Source: UBA1426 sp052034085 (GTDB taxonomy: Bacteria > Bacillota > Clostridia > Peptostreptococcales > Anaerovoracaceae). From it: a stretch of DNA of 64,000 bases. Both the position numbers and the translations under genes were made by a program. The notes beneath the pieces were generated by a model. It searched no databases, was not told the DNA's origin, and saw only the letters and a list, made by a program, of their open reading frames with translations. The DNA lies in the NCBI GenBank assembly GCA_052034085.1, contig JBPOJA010000009.1, positions 1-64,000 on the forward strand. The letters run 5' to 3'. Shown one piece after another: positions 1-8,259 of this stretch; the first letter of the stretch is position 1, and every line of letters begins with the position of its first letter.

Positions 1-151
1 ATCTCCTTTCGAATGTGGTTTAGCGATTTCATTCTACTTGAGATTGAGTATATGCTCTACTCTTTTGGCAAAATTAAAATGCTGTGGCATTTAATCTTCT
101 AAACACCACAACATTTATTATAGAGCCTTTTTTTAAAGAAGTATGTTGTGA

Positions 152-157
152 TATAAT
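152..157 (+). promoter_or_regulatory. -10-like TATAAT directly before hflX
   Basis: A perfect TATAAT lies only 6 bases before the hflX ATG and no clear -35 box or Shine-Dalgarno site is seen. If it is used, transcription would begin at about the start codon and the mRNA would be nearly leaderless. AT-rich DNA can produce such a hexamer by chance. Confidence 0.35.
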
Positions 158-163
158 AATATT

Positions 164-1441
164 ATGAAAGATTTCAAAGACAGAGAACGAGCCATTCTTG
201 TGGGACTGGCTCAGGACGAAGATATAGACTATTACATGGAAGAGCTGGAAAATCTGGCTTTCGCTGCGGAGATAAATGTCATAGCAACCATGACGCAAAA
301 CCGCGGGAAACCGGATCCGGCCTTGTATTTGGGGAGAGGAAAAGCCGAAGAACTTGTTCAAATGGCGGACGTACTGGAAGCAGATCTGGTGATTTTCAAC
401 GAGGAACTGTCCGGTGTTCAGCTCAGAAACCTGGAAGATACGCTGGGTATAAAAATTATAGACAGGACTATATTGATATTGGATATTTTTGCTGAAAGGG
501 CAATCTCAAAGGAGGGCAAACTTCAGGTTGAGCTGGCACAGTTGCAGTACAGACTGCCAAGGCTTACGGGCTTTGGAAAGGCCCTGTCCAGGCTTGGGGG
601 CGGCATAGGTACAAGAGGACCCGGTGAGAAAAAGCTCGAGACGGACCGTCGTCACATTAAAAACCGGATGGGAGAAATCAAAAGAGAGCTGGTTCAGAGC
701 AGGGGCAACAGGGACATAAAGAGGGCCAGAAGGGAAAAATCAGAAATACCCATGGTGGCCCTGGTGGGATATACCAATGCCGGCAAGTCGGCTCTGATGA
801 ACAGCCTGCTCAGAGTGGCGCTGAAAGAGGAAAAGCAGGTATTTGAAGAGGATATGCTGTTTGCAACTTTGGATACTGCCCACAGGCATGTAAAGCTCGA
901 TACCAACCATGAGTTCATTGTAATTGATACCGTAGGATTTGTAAGCAATCTACCCCACAATCTGATTAAAGCCTTTATGGCGACTTTGGAGGAAGCGAAA
1001 TATGCGGATTTGCTTCTTCATGTAACCGATGCTTCTTTCGTCAACAATGACTTTCAGATCAGGGTGACCGAGGAGGTATTAAAACAAATCGGAGCAGATC
1101 AAAAAGACAGGATAATGGTGTTCAATAAATGCGATCTTCTGGAAGAAGAGGAGAAAGTCAAGTTTGAAGGTAGGGACAGCATATGCATTTCCGCCACAGA
1201 AGGCTATAACATTGAACAGCTTTTGGATATGATTAAAGACAGGCTTTTTGCCCATAGAATACGGGCAGGATTGTTGATTCCATTTACACGGGGGGACATT
1301 CATTCATATCTTCTTGAAAAGTACCCGATAATCAATAGCGAATTCAAAGAGCAGGGATATTTTATGGAGCTTGAACTTTCCGAAGCGGATTACGGACGGT
1401 TCAGAGAATTTGAAACGGTGAAAATGGATGCTAAAATATAA
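164..1441 (+). CDS. hflX: GTPase HflX
   Basis: HflX is a ribosome-associated GTPase that binds the 50S subunit and splits stalled or stressed ribosomes in the cytoplasm. The 425-residue protein has the family layout: an N-terminal HflX-specific domain with the YLGRGKAEEL stretch, the glycine-rich LGGGIGTRGPGE segment, a coiled region, then a GTPase domain with G1 GYTNAGKS (about residues 202-209), G3 DTVGF (about 255) and G4 NKCD (about 321). Length is normal for the family. The next gene overlaps it by 14 bases, so the two are probably co-translated. The start at 164 is the only ATG that keeps the conserved N-terminus, but there is no good ribosome-binding site in front of it. Confidence 0.95.
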   Translation: MKDFKDRERAILVGLAQDEDIDYYMEELENLAFAAEINVIATMTQNRGKPDPALYLGRGKAEELVQMADVLEADLVIFNEELSGVQLRNLEDTLGIKIIDRTILILDIFAERAISKEGKLQVELAQLQYRLPRLTGFGKALSRLGGGIGTRGPGEKKLETDRRHIKNRMGEIKRELVQSRGNRDIKRARREKSEIPMVALVGYTNAGKSALMNSLLRVALKEEKQVFEEDMLFATLDTAHRHVKLDTNHEFIVIDTVGFVSNLPHNLIKAFMATLEEAKYADLLLHVTDASFVNNDFQIRVTEEVLKQIGADQKDRIMVFNKCDLLEEEEKVKFEGRDSICISATEGYNIEQLLDMIKDRLFAHRIRAGLLIPFTRGDIHSYLLEKYPIINSEFKEQGYFMELELSEADYGRFREFETVKMDAKI

Positions 1442-2054
1442 AAGTATCAAAAAAGAAGCCGAAGCGGAGATCATTGTTGAGAAATCCCGTTTCATTGCCT
1501 GTGCCAGACCTGTGATGAGCAAAGAGGAGGCTCTTGATTTTTTTGATGTAGTACGGGCAAGCCACAAAAATGCCACTCATAATGTGCCTGCCTTTGTTGT
1601 GGGTGAAAAAGGACATCTTCTATGGGCCAGCGATGATGGCGAACCCCAGGGAACAGCAGGACCGCCCATACTTCAGATGCTTCAGAAGGAAGACCTGACC
1701 AATCTGGCAGTGATGGTTACAAGATACTTCGGAGGCATTAAGCTTGGGACAGGGGGTTTGGTCAGAGCTTATACAGCAGCTGCAAAAGCAGTTTTGGATG
1801 CTGCAGACGTATGTGAAGTCCACGAAATGATAGTCCTCGAAGTGAAGCTGGATTACAGCTATCTGGGGAAAATTCAGAATCTGGAACAGAAGTGCGATTT
1901 TTCAATAAGAAGCATAAGATATGAAGATATGGTTACTGTTGAAATGATAACAGATTCAGATAATATTGATATTTTACTGGGAAATATTTCAAATATTACG
2001 GCAGGGAAATATGAGGAAGTAAGCAGAAGTTTAAATCTTGAAACGTGTAAATAA
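1428..2054 (+). CDS. YigZ/IMPACT family protein
   Basis: A 208-residue member of the YigZ (UPF0029/IMPACT) family, bacterial relatives of the eukaryotic translation regulator Impact. The biochemical role in bacteria is not settled. The hallmark YFGGIKLGTGGLVRAY stretch is present at about residues 97-112, preceded by the DDGEPQGTAG segment, and the C-terminal DUF1949-like half follows. Length is typical. The ATG lies inside the end of hflX (14-base overlap), so translation is likely coupled to that GTPase; pairing of two translation-linked proteins is consistent but not proof of joint function. Confidence 0.9.
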   Translation: MLKYKSIKKEAEAEIIVEKSRFIACARPVMSKEEALDFFDVVRASHKNATHNVPAFVVGEKGHLLWASDDGEPQGTAGPPILQMLQKEDLTNLAVMVTRYFGGIKLGTGGLVRAYTAAAKAVLDAADVCEVHEMIVLEVKLDYSYLGKIQNLEQKCDFSIRSIRYEDMVTVEMITDSDNIDILLGNISNITAGKYEEVSRSLNLETCK

Positions 2055-2158
2055 TTCATTAATAGAAAAGGGTTTTTAACTTTTTCCCGTCCTTAATAAT
2101 CAAGCGAATGTTAATAGTATCATAAGTTTTCTGGTTGACAATATTATAAATAATGGTA

Positions 2159-2187
2159 TTGACAAACTATGTGTAATGAATTATTAT
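2159..2187 (+). promoter_or_regulatory. Sigma-A promoter of the regulator gene
   Basis: TTGACA (2159-2164), a 17-base spacer and TATTAT (2182-2187) form a near-consensus vegetative promoter. Its predicted start point near 2194 lies downstream of the first possible ATG (2189), which supports 2225 as the true start of the regulator. A second TTGACA at 2135-2140 has no matching -10. Confidence 0.7.
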
Positions 2188-2224
2188 TATGATAATAAAA
2201 TTTTATTATCTTGCGGAGATAGAA

Positions 2225-2875
2225 ATGGAAATGATATGGAAGGGCGACATAGAGGACTTAGTGCCGTTGGTTGATTTTCTTGGTGGTTATTTTGGTAGTG
2301 AAGTAGAGTTTACTTTGCATGATTTATCAAAACCCGGTAAAACTATCATTGCAATAAGCAACGGATATGTTACCGGGCGAAAAGTCGGCGATACTCTCTC
2401 AGATTTCACATTGGAAACTTTGAAAAATCGAATTAAAACAGTAGAGGATTTCATTGAATTTAAAAATAATACTATGTTTCGGGCCCATCTGAAATCAGCC
2501 GACCTTATCATCAGAAACGAAAATAACGATACTGTCGGATTGTTATGTGTCAACCTTAGAAAAGAATTACTTCACAGTATTAAATATTATGCGGAAAGCT
2601 TGCTTGGAGAGCAAGATTCTGAAATGCCGGCTCAGAAAAACAATGAATTTTTATTTGACGAGGATTCTTCTTTTGTGGATGTCGCAGTATCCATTATTGA
2701 CAGCGTGCTTGCGGAAACCAATGTTCCTGTGAGGAGAATGACTTCTGATGAAAAGATTAAGATTGTCGCTATTCTTCAGTCAAGAGGAATATTCCAGCTA
2801 AAAGGCATCATATCCATCGTCGCAAGCAAATTGGAAACATCTGAAGCTACGATATACAGATATTTAAATGCGTAG
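2225..2875 (+). CDS. YheO-like PAS/HTH transcriptional regulator
   Basis: A 216-residue DNA-binding regulator of the YheO/DauR type. The N-terminal part (about residues 5-115) matches the YheO-like PAS domain, with the pattern LVDFLGGYFGSEVEFTLHDL. The C-terminal part (about 165-216) is a helix-turn-helix of the HTH_22 kind ending in SEATIYRYL. Members of this family often sit beside amino-acid catabolic genes and sense a small metabolite. Here the gene precedes a lyase and an aldehyde oxidoreductase, so it is the likely local regulator. The start at 2225 is chosen because GGAG lies at 2215-2218 with good spacing and because the promoter at 2159-2187 would begin transcription after the upstream ATG at 2189. 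Ligand unknown. Confidence 0.85.
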   Translation: MEMIWKGDIEDLVPLVDFLGGYFGSEVEFTLHDLSKPGKTIIAISNGYVTGRKVGDTLSDFTLETLKNRIKTVEDFIEFKNNTMFRAHLKSADLIIRNENNDTVGLLCVNLRKELLHSIKYYAESLLGEQDSEMPAQKNNEFLFDEDSSFVDVAVSIIDSVLAETNVPVRRMTSDEKIKIVAILQSRGIFQLKGIISIVASKLETSEATIYRYLNA

Positions 2876-2952
2876 ACTTAAGTGCCAATAATTTTTGTTA
2901 AAATTAGATAAAATGAACTCTGCAGTAATATTTTTGAAACAGGAGGTATATT

Positions 2953-4356
2953 ATGGGTATTTTTGAAAAAGTTATGAAAGAAATTCAGCCGGAGCCATTT
3001 AAAATTCATTCTGTTACGCCTTTGGAATTAATCAGCAGGGATGAGAGACAAAAAATCATTTCCGATGTAGGCTACAATACTTTCAAAATTCCGTCAGATA
3101 AAATCTTCATCGATTATTTGACTGACAGCGGAACTACGGCAATGAGCGATGCGCAATGGAGTGCTCTTATGCATGGTGATGAATCTTATGGCAGCGCAAA
3201 AAGTTGGTTCAGACTGGAGAAAACATTGAAAGAATTGTTTGGCTATAAGCATGTGTTGCCGGCTCATCAAGGCCGCGGCGCAGAAAAAATCGTATTCCAG
3301 ACAATGATAAAACCAGGTCAATTTGTGCCGAATAATATGCATTTTTCACCGGACAGAGTCCGTAATTCAGGTGGCATACTTCGCAATCTGATAATAGAAG
3401 AGGGCAAAAAGCTTCAAAGCGACCATCCTTTTAAAGGAAACATGGATGTTGATAAATTAGTTAATCTTATCGAAAAAGAGGGGCCTGAAAATGTTGCCTT
3501 TATCGAGATTACATTAACATGCAATAATGCGGGCGGCCAGCCGGTATCCATGCAAAATATGAGAGATGTAAGGGCGGTTGCAGACAAATATAACTTGAAG
3601 GTTGTTATGGATGCCGCCAGAGTATGTGAAAATGCTTATTTCGTAAAGACTCGTGAGAAAGGTTATGAGAACAAATCCATTAAAGAAATTGTGCTTGAAA
3701 GCTGCAGCTATACCGATGTCTGTGTTGCCAGTTCGAAAAAAGACGGAATGGTCAACATGGGAGGCTTTGTAGGAGTAAATGATGATCAACTCTACGAAGA
3801 GATGCAATCTATTTGCCTTATGTGGGAAGGTTATTACACTTACGGAGGAATGTCAGGCAGGGATATGGAGGCATTGGCTGTTGGTTATGTTGAAGGCTGT
3901 GATGAAGAATACTTAAAATACAGAATTAATCATTCAAAGTACCTGGGCGACCAATTGATTAAAGAAGGTGTCCCCATCACCACACCGGTCGGAGGCCACG
4001 GAATCTGGATTGATTCACAGAGTTTTGCTCCTCACATATCACCATATGAATATCCCGGTTTGGCCATTACTACGGCTCTTTATGTCGAAGGTGGAATTCG
4101 TGCTTGTGAGCTGGGAAATTTAGCATTCAGCATCAGAGATGATGAAACAGGAGAAATAGTAGAGTTACCGGAAGTTGACTTGGTGAGACTTGCAATACCC
4201 AGAAGGGTTTACACCTACAGACATTTGGATTTTACGGCTGCAGTGCTGGGTGAAATATACAGGAACAGAGATCAACTGAAGGGTTTCAAGATTGTTAAAT
4301 ATCCTTTCATAAAATATCGTACGGTATTCCTTGGAGAGATGGCTCCTGTCGAGTAA
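2953..4356 (+). CDS. Beta-eliminating lyase (tryptophanase/tyrosine phenol-lyase family)
   Basis: A 467-residue PLP enzyme that should cleave an amino acid at the beta carbon to pyruvate, ammonia and a leaving group. The HQGRGAE motif, the PLP lysine in SSKKD, and the carboxylate-binding Arg in LVRLAIPRR are present. Overall wording is closer to tyrosine phenol-lyase (SRDERQ, IKPGQF, NKSI) than to tryptophanase. However, by alignment from memory with the Citrobacter enzyme, the phenol-binding Arg381 is Leu (CELG) and Thr124 is Ser, and the tryptophanase Asp137 is also missing. The true substrate may therefore be neither tyrosine nor tryptophan. RBS AGGAGG is at 2941-2946. It heads a run with the aldehyde oxidoreductase and a symporter, suggesting an uptake-and-degradation route for an amino acid. 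Family call strong, substrate open. Confidence 0.9.
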   Translation: MGIFEKVMKEIQPEPFKIHSVTPLELISRDERQKIISDVGYNTFKIPSDKIFIDYLTDSGTTAMSDAQWSALMHGDESYGSAKSWFRLEKTLKELFGYKHVLPAHQGRGAEKIVFQTMIKPGQFVPNNMHFSPDRVRNSGGILRNLIIEEGKKLQSDHPFKGNMDVDKLVNLIEKEGPENVAFIEITLTCNNAGGQPVSMQNMRDVRAVADKYNLKVVMDAARVCENAYFVKTREKGYENKSIKEIVLESCSYTDVCVASSKKDGMVNMGGFVGVNDDQLYEEMQSICLMWEGYYTYGGMSGRDMEALAVGYVEGCDEEYLKYRINHSKYLGDQLIKEGVPITTPVGGHGIWIDSQSFAPHISPYEYPGLAITTALYVEGGIRACELGNLAFSIRDDETGEIVELPEVDLVRLAIPRRVYTYRHLDFTAAVLGEIYRNRDQLKGFKIVKYPFIKYRTVFLGEMAPVE

Positions 4357-4407
4357 AGGTTTTTGCCTAATGGTAGAAAAGTTGTTGACGATTAGAAAGG
4401 AGTAATC

Positions 4408-6294
4408 ATGGTTTACGGTTACACAGGAAAAATTGCAGTCATAGATTTAACGGAATCAACGGTTACCATTGAAGAAAGACCCGATGATTTTTATCGCAAA
4501 ACTCTCGGTGGAGATGCCTTGGGTGCTTGGCTTATCAATGAAAAGGTACCAAGAAATGCAGATCCATTAGGACCGGAAAACGGACTTTGCATAGTGGCGG
4601 GCATACTTACGGAATCAAGGGCTCCTTCAAGCCCCAGAATAATGGTACTGACAAAATCACCGATAACCGGAGGAATAGGAGACTCAAATGCAGGAGGTGC
4701 CTATGGACCGGAGCTTAAAAGATGCGGTTTTGATGCGCTTTACATACATGGTAAGGCGAAAACACCGGTATATCTTATGGTGACGGAAGATAAAGTTGAG
4801 ATTAGGGACGCAGCACATTTGGTCGGGAAGGATACAGTTGAGACAAAAGAAATACTAATAGATGAATATAATGATCCCCGGCTGAAAGTAGCATCAATCG
4901 GGCCTGGAGGCGAGAAACTATCTTTAATTTCGGCAATTATGTTTGATGATCGTGCTGCGGCAAGGTCGGGCGTGGGCGCAGTAATGGGTTCTAAAAATTT
5001 AAAATGCGTAGCTGCCAGAGGCAATAAGAAGATTCCATCTGCAGACCCGGAAAAGTTGAAAGAGTTGAATACCAGGTTCAGAAATCACATTATGTCAACT
5101 GATTATTTTGTCATCGATGTAATGAGAAAACATGGCTCCTGCGGGTTTATGAGCATTGGTATCAAGGCGGGAATAGGTCCCATAAAGAACTGGAGTCTTG
5201 CGGGAGAAAAGCACTATCCCAATCATGAAAAAATTGACGGAGAAAATGTAACCAAATACCAAAAAAAGAGATTGGGTTGTATGTATTGCCCCGTAGTATG
5301 CGGCGGGATGGTTGATGTGGAAACCGGTCCGTTTAAAAGCATAGGAACAAGGAAACCTGAGTATGAAACAATCCAGGCATTTGCACCGCATGTAATGTGC
5401 GAAGATATAGAAGCTTGTATTAAGGCTCAAGAAATCTGTGACAAAGCGGGAATGGATACGATTTCAGTGGGACATTGCGTTTCATATGCCATAGAATGTT
5501 ACGAAAACGGCATTTTGACAAAGGAAGATACTGGCGGTTTGGAATTAGGCTGGGGCAAGGCTGAGTCTATGATTAAGCTTACTGAAATGATATGCAACAG
5601 AGAAGGCATAGGTGAACTATTGGCTGACGGAGTAAAAATAGCGGCAGAGAAAATCGGAAAAGGCAGCGAGCTCTATGCTATACATATCGGCGGTCAAGAA
5701 CCGGCTTTTCATGATTACAGATATGAGGCTCCGAGCAGGGGCGTAACTTATATTACAGACCCTACCCCCGGAAGGCATGAAAGATGCAGCGGAGGACAGA
5801 TTTTACAGTTGGGCAAGGCTTTGGGACCTTACAGCGAACTGGAAGGTGAACGAGTATCGAATACAGATTACGAAAAACTGGGGCATCTGTATGCAAGAGG
5901 TTCAAAATATTATTCTGCTTTTTCTTCATGCGGCTTCTGCGCGTATGTATTGGGCGCATCTTCACATCTATATATTGTTGACATGCTACAAGCAGCAATG
6001 GGATGGGATGACTTTACCGTTGAAGATATGTTGGATGCAGGCGAGAGGGCAATGGTATTAAGGCAAATATTCAGCTTACGAGAAGGTCACACCCCGGACA
6101 AGGTGGATTTCCCCGAAAGGCTGAAAGAAAAACCACTGTTTGAAGGACCTTTGAGAGGTTCGTCTGATGAAATCGATTGGTACAAATTGCGTGAATACTT
6201 ATTTGCGGGTTATGGGTGGGATCCTCAAAGCGGCAAGCCGAGCCTTGAGAGAATGACGGAATTGGGGATTGAACAATTTTATTTTGAGTCGTGA
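4408..6294 (+). CDS. aor: Aldehyde:ferredoxin oxidoreductase (tungsten type)
   Basis: A 628-residue cytoplasmic enzyme of the AOR family, which oxidises aldehydes to acids using a tungsten bis-pyranopterin cofactor and one 4Fe-4S cluster, with ferredoxin as acceptor. The N-terminal domain begins YGYTGKIAVIDL and contains the SSPRIMVLTKSPITGG segment typical of the family. Cluster ligands are seen as C-x2-C-x3-C at about residues 291, 294 and 298, with a distal Cys in SSCGFC near 509-512. Length is normal. A good RBS (AAAGGAG) precedes the ATG. The MoaD/ThiS-like gene begins 4 bases after its stop, a common arrangement for tungsten AORs. With the upstream lyase it may remove aldehydes formed in amino-acid fermentation. 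The exact aldehyde cannot be told from sequence. Confidence 0.93.
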   Translation: MVYGYTGKIAVIDLTESTVTIEERPDDFYRKTLGGDALGAWLINEKVPRNADPLGPENGLCIVAGILTESRAPSSPRIMVLTKSPITGGIGDSNAGGAYGPELKRCGFDALYIHGKAKTPVYLMVTEDKVEIRDAAHLVGKDTVETKEILIDEYNDPRLKVASIGPGGEKLSLISAIMFDDRAAARSGVGAVMGSKNLKCVAARGNKKIPSADPEKLKELNTRFRNHIMSTDYFVIDVMRKHGSCGFMSIGIKAGIGPIKNWSLAGEKHYPNHEKIDGENVTKYQKKRLGCMYCPVVCGGMVDVETGPFKSIGTRKPEYETIQAFAPHVMCEDIEACIKAQEICDKAGMDTISVGHCVSYAIECYENGILTKEDTGGLELGWGKAESMIKLTEMICNREGIGELLADGVKIAAEKIGKGSELYAIHIGGQEPAFHDYRYEAPSRGVTYITDPTPGRHERCSGGQILQLGKALGPYSELEGERVSNTDYEKLGHLYARGSKYYSAFSSCGFCAYVLGASSHLYIVDMLQAAMGWDDFTVEDMLDAGERAMVLRQIFSLREGHTPDKVDFPERLKEKPLFEGPLRGSSDEIDWYKLREYLFAGYGWDPQSGKPSLERMTELGIEQFYFES

Positions 6295-6298
6295 TCGG

Positions 6299-6610
6299 AT
6301 GTATGATATGGAAAATCGAAAAAAGAAATATTCCATAACAGTTAATGCAAAAAGTGCAAGCCTTCCCGATGAAGTGTTTCATTGGGAGGGAGAAAGTAAA
6401 GAGAATGACACATTGGAAGAGCTGCTGGATTATTTATCCTTCAACTTTGAATTTTTTAAAAATGGAATATATGACAGCAAACTGAAAAGAATGTTCCCGT
6501 ATCATTTAATCACAATAAACGAAACTTTAATCTTGCCGGATGAAATTAAAGATTTTCGCATTTCAAAAGATCTGAACATAAACATAAAACCATTCATATC
6601 AGGAGGGTAA
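6299..6610 (+). CDS. MoaD/ThiS-like beta-grasp sulfur carrier
   Basis: A 103-residue protein ending in SGG, the di-glycine tail on which MoaD and ThiS carry sulfur as a thiocarboxylate. The end (INIKPFISGG) and the predicted beta-rich character fit the ubiquitin-like beta-grasp fold, while the middle is divergent. MoaD-type proteins supply sulfur for the dithiolene of molybdopterin, and small MoaD homologues are often encoded beside AOR genes, as here (4 bases after the stop). ATG 6299 and ATG 6308 are both possible starts; neither has a strong RBS, and coupling to the AOR stop is likely. Function as a cofactor sulfur carrier is inferred from tail and context. Confidence 0.7.
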   Translation: MYDMENRKKKYSITVNAKSASLPDEVFHWEGESKENDTLEELLDYLSFNFEFFKNGIYDSKLKRMFPYHLITINETLILPDEIKDFRISKDLNINIKPFISGG

Positions 6611-6631
6611 TAGTAGAAAGGAGGGAAAGAA

Positions 6632-6757
6632 ATGATATTAAATATGCCGACAAACAGTTTTATGTTTTATTACGTGTTTCAGTGGGCACAGGTGGTTTTC
6701 GTCGTAGGCTATGGAATTTGGTGGTTTCTAAAAGACAAGAAGATGGAATCTAAGTAG
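6632..6757 (+). CDS. 41-residue single-span membrane peptide
   Basis: A short gene with an excellent AAAGGAGGG ribosome-binding site (6617-6625) and an ATG at 6632. The 41 residues hold one hydrophobic aromatic-rich segment (about 10-33, including WAQVVFVVGYGIWWFL) and a lysine-rich tail (KDKKMESK), so a single membrane span with the C-terminus inside is expected. It lies 15 bases before a sodium:solute symporter gene. Tiny accessory subunits are known for several Na+ symporter families (for example MetS with MetP, YhdT with PanF), so a subunit or stabiliser of the following transporter is likely. It shares no obvious wording with the small proteins at 44929 and 46655. Confidence 0.7.
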   Translation: MILNMPTNSFMFYYVFQWAQVVFVVGYGIWWFLKDKKMESK

Positions 6758-6772
6758 AAGGGTGGTGATAAA

Positions 6773-8248
6773 ATGCTTCTTGCAATGATAGTTGTATATT
6801 TTGCTGTAATGATAGCGATTGGCATATTTGCAGCGAAACATGTGCAAACCTCTGAAGGTTATTATCTTGGAGGTAAAGGTTTCGGACCTTGGTTCACTGC
6901 TTTTAAATTTGCAGCCACCTTGGAAAGTGGTACAAAACTGGTTGGTACACCCGGCATGGCATATGGCGCCGGATATGTAGCATTTCTCCAGGGTATTACG
7001 ACTCCTTTGGCAAATTTCTTGTCTTTTAGAGTATTTGGTCAACGTCTAAAAATGGCATTTGATCATTACGATGTGGTGACGGTTCCCCAGCTCTTAGAGA
7101 GACGATATGGCAACAGAGTGGTGAGGATGCTGGCATCCATTGCGATTTTGGTAGGATTGGGCGGAAGCATAATATCCCAGTTTAAAGCATCAGGAGAAGT
7201 CTTCAGCAGCATATTGCACACGAACTATTTGACAGGATTATTCATCGGTGTTGCAGTTGTAGGTTTCTACAGTGTGGTAGGGGGTTATTTGGCGACCGTA
7301 TGGACAGATTTGCTCCAGGGATTGGTCATGGTGGTAGGTGTTATCATTTTGTTGATAGCTACCGTTACGGCAACTTTCGGCAGTTTCTCTCTCGATTTCC
7401 TTGGGAAAATGAATGCCGCCTTAGGAGAGACAAACCCAAGGATGTTATTAATTGACGGCGGCGGCGCAATGCCTGTAGTTATGATTATTACTTTCTTGGT
7501 TATTGGGAGCATCGTCGGAGTAGCGCAGCCACAACAAGCGGTTGCAATTTTTACAATGAAAGACAGAAGAGTGGCAAAAAGTGCCATGATTATTTCAACC
7601 CTGTTTTCAACTATTCTGATTTGGTGTCTGCTGCCTTCAGCCATGATGGGCAAACTGATTTTAAACCCCGAAAGCATACCGAATCCTGACGCATTGATGC
7701 CTACACTGGCACAATTTGTACTTGGGAAAACCATGGCGGGGCTGTTTATGGCGGCGATTCTGTCAGCGATAATGTCCACAGTCAGCGGTTTGATTGTGGT
7801 TGCGTCATCGTCATTATCACAGGATATTATTAATATTTTGGCACCTCAAACTTATGAGAAAAACAAAATTGCATGGGACAGGGGATCAGCCGCAGCCATC
7901 GTGATAATATGTTTGTTACTGGCTATCAGACCGCCTTCTATTATCTTTTGGATAACGCTTTTCGCATTCGGATTTACAGTATTCACATTTATAATGCCCA
8001 TGTTCGGAATCGTCCTTTGGAGGAAAGCCACAGGAAAAGCGGCAGTGATTCAGATGATAGTAACGATGATACTTATTCCTGTTTGGCAGATTATGCCAAA
8101 GGATGTAACAGGCGGCATCAGCGGCCTTACGGTTGGTATGATAGTCGCGCCGATAGTATTCATTATAGTTAGCTTGTTGACAAAGAATTCCAATGAGGAA
8201 GATTTGGATCAACTGTGGAACGAATATAGTGCGGCAGGAATCAAATAG
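6773..8248 (+). CDS. Sodium:solute symporter (SSS family)
   Basis: A 491-residue polytopic membrane protein of the SSS family, which couples solute entry to the sodium gradient. About 13 membrane spans can be drawn. Family signals include the early GYYLGGKGFGPW stretch, the GGYLATVWTDLLQG segment corresponding to the conserved fifth helix region, and LSAIMSTVSGLIVVASS, where the family places its Na+ site serines. RBS GGGTGGTG precedes the ATG. Location after the lyase and AOR suggests it imports the amino acid or related organic acid used by them. The substrate cannot be deduced. Confidence 0.9.
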   Translation: MLLAMIVVYFAVMIAIGIFAAKHVQTSEGYYLGGKGFGPWFTAFKFAATLESGTKLVGTPGMAYGAGYVAFLQGITTPLANFLSFRVFGQRLKMAFDHYDVVTVPQLLERRYGNRVVRMLASIAILVGLGGSIISQFKASGEVFSSILHTNYLTGLFIGVAVVGFYSVVGGYLATVWTDLLQGLVMVVGVIILLIATVTATFGSFSLDFLGKMNAALGETNPRMLLIDGGGAMPVVMIITFLVIGSIVGVAQPQQAVAIFTMKDRRVAKSAMIISTLFSTILIWCLLPSAMMGKLILNPESIPNPDALMPTLAQFVLGKTMAGLFMAAILSAIMSTVSGLIVVASSSLSQDIINILAPQTYEKNKIAWDRGSAAAIVIICLLLAIRPPSIIFWITLFAFGFTVFTFIMPMFGIVLWRKATGKAAVIQMIVTMILIPVWQIMPKDVTGGISGLTVGMIVAPIVFIIVSLLTKNSNEEDLDQLWNEYSAAGIK

Positions 8249-8259
8249 GGCAGCGGTCA

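Noticed and set aside
2060..2110. Terminator after the YigZ-family gene
   Set aside because: The T-rich stretch near 2075-2090 has no matching stem, so no hairpin could be drawn.
2953..4356. Naming the lyase tpl or tnaA
   Set aside because: The diagnostic substrate-site residues of both enzymes are changed, so only the family is claimed.
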